Below, piece after piece: positions 60,496-64,000 of a stretch of 64,000 bases of DNA (within the stretch, counting starts at the first letter, position 1; the number at the start of each line of letters is the position of its first letter). The notes beneath the pieces were generated by a model. That model made no database searches. It saw only the letters and a list, made by a program, of their open reading frames with translations, and was not told where the DNA came from. The DNA is from Rhodothermales bacterium (GTDB lineage Bacteria; Bacteroidota; Rhodothermia; Rhodothermales; Bin80). The stretch spans positions 1 to 64,000 of the forward strand of contig JANQES010000077.1 in NCBI GenBank assembly GCA_028278205.1, in the 5' to 3' direction. Both the position numbers and the translations under genes were made by a program.

Positions 60496-63132
60496 ATGGA
60501 ATATCAGGACTTCGTCATCCGCGTACGAGATTATAAGGAAGTTGATGACACGCATGACTCCTTCACCGTTGAGATCGTCGAATCGCCGCTTGGGCGGCAG
60601 ACCCAGGGGCAGCAGAAAGAGTACAACGCGGAGATGCTGCGAAAATTACTGAGGCTCGTTCGTTCTACATCCCGGCGCACGAAGCTATCGGGCAAGGCAC
60701 TTGAGAATCTCGGCCTGTGGCTGACCCAGAACCTGCTTCCCTCCAACGTCCTTTTCTGGTTGAAGGCCAGCCTGTTCCAGGCCATCTTCCGCCACCAGGG
60801 TCTCCGCATCATCCTCTGGCTCGACGACCCCAAAGCCGCCCAGATTCCGTGGGAGTACCTGTATGTGCCCATGCCCACGTTCGAGATCGGCTTCTTAGCC
60901 CTCAACCCCCTGACGCCCGTCATCCGAGACCAGGCCTTCTTCGGCTACGTGGAGGCTGTGGAGGCTAAACCCCAGGGCAAGGCGCTGCTCGGGATCGCCG
61001 AACCCAAAACGCTCTTCGGCTCGCAACTGAGCGACCTGGATGACTTTACCGGTCGGGGCGAGGCCCAGGAAGATGACATCATCCTCACGCGATTGCAGGA
61101 CATCCTGGAGCAAGAAGGCCCCATCGAAATCATACCCAAAAATAATCTCACGGCAGACGTCCTCGAAACGGAAAGCGAGAATGCCTATGATATGTTTTGT
61201 TTTTATGGGCACGGCGGGCATCGGGACGAATTGCAGCACCTGCCCGCCCTCCCTGAAGATCCCAGTCTCAGCCTGATTGCCCTCGAAAAAGAACCAAGGG
61301 ACAATGACGAAGGGGAATTATATTCGGTGGGTGTACTGGCCGAGCATCTGAAAAAAATGGGCGTACAGGTCGCCGTACTCGGCGCGTGCCAGACCGGCCT
61401 CGTCCGGGGCGAAGACACGGGCGAACAGGCCTGGTTGGCAGCTATGCCTACCCTGCTGGAACGAGGGCGCGTCCCGGTGGTCGTGGGGATGCAGGGCAAC
61501 ATCGGCAAAATGGCCTGTCTCAGATTTACCGTCAACTTCTTCACCGCTCTCTCGGTGGGCTTATCGTTAGAGAAGGCCGTCACCTTAGGGCGCATCGCCA
61601 TCCGAAACCTTGAGTTGGAGGCCCAGGGCAGCGACCTCGATGAGGAGGATCAATTAAAACGGCGGTTCTCGCGAGACTGGGGCCTGCCCACCCTCTACCG
61701 GCACGCGCGGGAGATCCCTAATCTCGCCATGATGCAGGAAACAGAACACGCCAACGACTTCAAAAGCCAGGCCCGTGAGGAGGCTATTCAACGCCAACTC
61801 GGCTCGTCTCCGTACAGCACCTCCCATACGCGCAACTTTGCAGGCCGCACCTGGGCTCTTGAAGAAATCAACCGGTGGCTGGACCGCCGGGACCTGGAAG
61901 AACGACCGCAGGTCTTACAAATCAGCGGCCCGCCCGGCAGCGGTAGGACGACCCTCGCCACGCGGCTGACGGAGATCTCCGCGCAGGGTCCCGACGGCAT
62001 CGTCGAGGACCCGGAGAAAGTGCCTCACCTCAAACGGGGCTTCTTGAGCGTGATCCACTTCTGCTCGAAGCATCATAGCCACTGGAATTCCTACGAAACC
62101 TTTACGGAATCGATAGGCCTTCAACTCGCCATCCATTCGCGCGCCTACGCCGATCAACTGGAAAAGGCGTTTACGGATCTCACCAAAGACCTCTCTACAG
62201 CCACCGCGCGCAGCGACGCTCGCATTGCTTTTACTAAGTGGGTCCGCGAGTCTTTTGACGACAGTTTCGCCAACCATCTTCGCGGCGACCTGATTATTCT
62301 CATCGATGCCATCGATGCGGCCACGAACCTGGAAAATTTACTGGCCGGCGCAGACGACGTGCCGCGCCACGTCCGCTTTATCGTCACCACAGACGAGGAA
62401 TGGACGAATAAACCCGACTGGATCAAGAAGAGGGAGCAAGAAAAGCCAGGGAGCGGGGTTCAGGTCTTGTCTCTGGCTAACGACGAGCCCAACGCCGGGC
62501 AAATACGAAGCGACATCGACAACTATGTCGACACGTTCATTGAAACGGAGATTGGGCGGGGCTACACAGATCTGGATCTGCAAGAACAAGACCCAAAGGA
62601 CCTTAAGGACATCGTCTGGCGAATTAGCGACGGGATCATGCTGGGCGCGGTCAAACTCTTTGAATGGATCAAAGCCAGACCCAGAAACCGTGTAGACCAG
62701 AATCTTGACCTTGCAAAAGCAGACATTGACGCGGTGCTAGATCTTTGCAAGAACACGAGAGGCATGGATGCGCTCAACAAGGCCATCCTGGACGATCTCT
62801 GTACGGAAGACACGTGGCAAACACGCTACAAGCCGCTTTTCGAGATTCTTACCGCGGCCGCGGCCCCCCTCCGCGCGAAGGATATCGAGGAGAAGTTGGG
62901 ATTCGACCCGATGGAGAGGCTCGACGATCCCCTGGTGCAGTTGTACCTGGAGGTGGCCCCGTCGCTGGTCACAGGCGAGACCACCTTCGCGCTCTATCAT
63001 CCTTCGCTGAAAACATTTCTGCTCGATAAAGAGCGTGCCGACAAGTACGCAATCCTCGAATTCGAATACCGACAACGACGCCAACGCGAACGCGAACGGT
63101 GGGAAAGGACGGGCGGTTTTATGCACCGATAA
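60496..63132 (+). CDS. CHAT protease - STAND/NACHT-like NTPase fusion
   Basis: 878 residues from the ATG at 60496. Residues about 1-410 form a CHAT (caspase HetF-associated) domain, with PWEYLYVP, FYGHGGH holding the catalytic His239 and LGACQTG holding Cys298. After a linker, NFAGRTWALEEINRWLDRRD introduces a STAND-type NTPase: P-loop GPPGSGRTT at 478-486 with Arg484 in place of the usual Lys, Walker B LIILIDAIDA at 599-608, and a winged-helix-like end (PLFEILTAAAAPLRAKDIEE, FALYHPSLKTFLLDK). The protein ends with a basic Arg/Glu helix and lacks WD40 or TPR sensor repeats. CHAT proteases cleave partner proteins in bacterial immunity and programmed cell death, and STAND modules control oligomerisation. 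Here the trigger and substrate are unknown. Confidence 0.85.
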   Translation: MEYQDFVIRVRDYKEVDDTHDSFTVEIVESPLGRQTQGQQKEYNAEMLRKLLRLVRSTSRRTKLSGKALENLGLWLTQNLLPSNVLFWLKASLFQAIFRHQGLRIILWLDDPKAAQIPWEYLYVPMPTFEIGFLALNPLTPVIRDQAFFGYVEAVEAKPQGKALLGIAEPKTLFGSQLSDLDDFTGRGEAQEDDIILTRLQDILEQEGPIEIIPKNNLTADVLETESENAYDMFCFYGHGGHRDELQHLPALPEDPSLSLIALEKEPRDNDEGELYSVGVLAEHLKKMGVQVAVLGACQTGLVRGEDTGEQAWLAAMPTLLERGRVPVVVGMQGNIGKMACLRFTVNFFTALSVGLSLEKAVTLGRIAIRNLELEAQGSDLDEEDQLKRRFSRDWGLPTLYRHAREIPNLAMMQETEHANDFKSQAREEAIQRQLGSSPYSTSHTRNFAGRTWALEEINRWLDRRDLEERPQVLQISGPPGSGRTTLATRLTEISAQGPDGIVEDPEKVPHLKRGFLSVIHFCSKHHSHWNSYETFTESIGLQLAIHSRAYADQLEKAFTDLTKDLSTATARSDARIAFTKWVRESFDDSFANHLRGDLIILIDAIDAATNLENLLAGADDVPRHVRFIVTTDEEWTNKPDWIKKREQEKPGSGVQVLSLANDEPNAGQIRSDIDNYVDTFIETEIGRGYTDLDLQEQDPKDLKDIVWRISDGIMLGAVKLFEWIKARPRNRVDQNLDLAKADIDAVLDLCKNTRGMDALNKAILDDLCTEDTWQTRYKPLFEILTAAAAPLRAKDIEEKLGFDPMERLDDPLVQLYLEVAPSLVTGETTFALYHPSLKTFLLDKERADKYAILEFEYRQRRQRERERWERTGGFMHR

Positions 63133-63236
63133 GTCCGCCCCGCACCGCCAGGCATGCCGTCTTGATAAGAAAAAAGCACCTCCCCAACCGCCTCCCCCGG
63201 CGCAGCAACTATGCGCCGGAGGACGCCCGGCAAGCA

Positions 63237-63575
63237 TTACGCATCCCTGATGGGATAGGAGAAATCGAGGGTTATTTCGAGATCGTATACTTTTGTTCCT
63301 TCTGTTGCTCCTTCTGGTGGCGCTTCAAAGGATTCGGTAACATCGACACCTTTAACCCGGTACACGACGTCATCATCATCAAAATCCGGCAACTTTGCGC
63401 CGGCCGTTTCTGCGGCGGCCTTTTCTTCGTCTGTAAACGGCGGCACCGTGACCACATAGGAAAATGTGATTTCGTAATGCTCGCGCAATCCGGTTTTAAT
63501 ACGTTCGGGATTCTCTTCAGACACCGCATAGGATGCATCTTCAAAGCCCGATGTGGTTCCGTGTAAGATGGACAT
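63237..63575 (-). CDS. small acidic protein beside the CHAT-STAND gene
   Basis: 112 residues, family not recognised. An excellent ribosome site AGGAGGT lies seven bases before the ATG at 63575, so it is a real and probably well-translated gene. Predicted beta strands (YEITFSYVVTVPPF, VVYRVKGVDVTESF, KVYDLEITLDFSYPI) alternate with charged loops, one of them LPDFDDDD. There is no signal peptide. It ends 104 bp from the stop of the CHAT-STAND gene (convergent) and lies downstream of the partial TPR gene on the same strand. It is a candidate CHAT substrate or regulator, but this rests only on position. Confidence 0.8.
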   Translation of the reverse strand: MSILHGTTSGFEDASYAVSEENPERIKTGLREHYEITFSYVVTVPPFTDEEKAAAETAGAKLPDFDDDDVVYRVKGVDVTESFEAPPEGATEGTKVYDLEITLDFSYPIRDA

Positions 63576-63765
63576 GGTAATACCTCCTGATTGTGGATGG
63601 AAGGATGGTCAGGCCGTCGATCTTTCTAAGAATCGAAAAAACGGCGGGTACCGATCGAAAGACGTTGATTCCGGCCCGGCGAGATCCAGAAGACACCCCT
63701 TTCAATTTTTATTGCGTCAAACGGAGCCAGACTCCCTCAGCCCCTTTTGATCACCGCCAAACGGT

Positions 63766-64000
63766 TCAGCCCGGCGGTTGCCCGGCTGCCTGCGAAATCG
63801 ACGCCTGCAATGCCCGATAGTCTGGGGTATCCTTGAGGGCTTCCAGCCATGGGTCGGTTGCGATACGGGCCAGCGGAAGGCCGTCTTCCAGGGCCCGCGT
63901 CAGGTAACGCAAGGCCAGGGCGCGATCGCCCAGCAATTCATACGCCCGGCCAACAAAGTGCAAATTGTAGGCGTTAGGCGGCGATGGCAACGCGAATAAA
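63766..64000 (-). CDS. C-terminal end of a TPR protein, probably a third kinase-TPR (partial)
   Basis: The frame enters from the right edge of the window and stops at 63766. The visible end reads VGRAYELLGDRALALRYLTR, ALEDGLPLARIATDPWLEAL and KDTPDYRALQ. It matches the ends of the two kinases in the window (YEVLGERDQALQYLDEALKN...PWLEDLLTDPRYKKM, and YEQLDDRETALGWIEKALQN...FDALRADPRFQQI). The kinase domain itself, if present, is outside the window. Between its stop and the small gene at 63575 no terminator is evident. Confidence 0.7.
   Translation of the reverse strand, partial: LFALPSPPNAYNLHFVGRAYELLGDRALALRYLTRALEDGLPLARIATDPWLEALKDTPDYRALQASISQAAGQPPG

Overview
The window looks like a chromosomal segment of a GC-rich member of the Bacteroidota/Rhodothermota, most likely Rhodothermia-like. 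The basis is the content: FtsX/MacB-like permeases opening MLKNYFKI, DUF4252 proteins behind an ECF sigma/anti-sigma pair, ECF-like sigma factor plus Ser/Thr kinase-TPR proteins, C-terminal Phe outer-membrane barrels and a bacterial V-type ATPase. This placement is inference. I saw no rRNA, tRNA, CRISPR array or transposase.

Layout. (1) 122-9548, minus strand: a glycan or surface-polysaccharide cluster with a GINT1-like propeller protein, a sulfotransferase-like P-loop protein, a GT92/GT2-like transferase, a plant HPAT/SERGT-like transferase, a BNR/sortilin-type propeller lipoprotein, a GT4 and a second GT-B protein. (2) 9957-14369, plus: an ECF-like sigma factor, a membrane Ser/Thr kinase with TPRs, and a small acidic protein. 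(3) 14372-22842: a Nudix remnant, a fused amidohydrolase, a GAF-SpoIIE phosphatase, an orphan MNT-type nucleotidyltransferase, an M14 peptidase and a cytidylate-kinase-like protein. (4) 23410-32665, plus: a complete V-ATPase operon (G/H-like, I, K, E, C, F, A, B, D) whose K subunit carries all the residues of the Na+ site known from Enterococcus hirae NtpK. (5) 33122-35451, minus: ECF sigma, anti-sigma and two DUF4252 proteins. (6) 35501-41393, plus: a methyltransferase with an abnormal N terminus, an S41 protease, an M1 peptidase lipoprotein and a small outer-membrane barrel. (7) 41771-56702, plus: six tandem FtsX/MacB-like permeases with no ATPase partner in the window. (8) 57141-64000: a second kinase-TPR, a divergent CHAT-STAND protein, small ORFs, and the C-terminal end of what is probably a third kinase-TPR.

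Two things stand out. First, almost every gap between genes carries a short-period (7 or 10 bp) repeat element, usually arranged as an inverted repeat. At least seven unrelated word families are present, and some arms run into coding ends. Second, the right-hand end combines a CHAT protease/STAND NTPase with kinase-TPR genes that are each followed by a small same-strand ORF. This is the best candidate for an undescribed signalling or immunity/cell-death system.

The permease array is also unusual: the same four of six paralogues keep DNA palindromes at both the 5' and the 3' ends of their coding regions. All functional calls come from reading motifs by eye; no searches were run.
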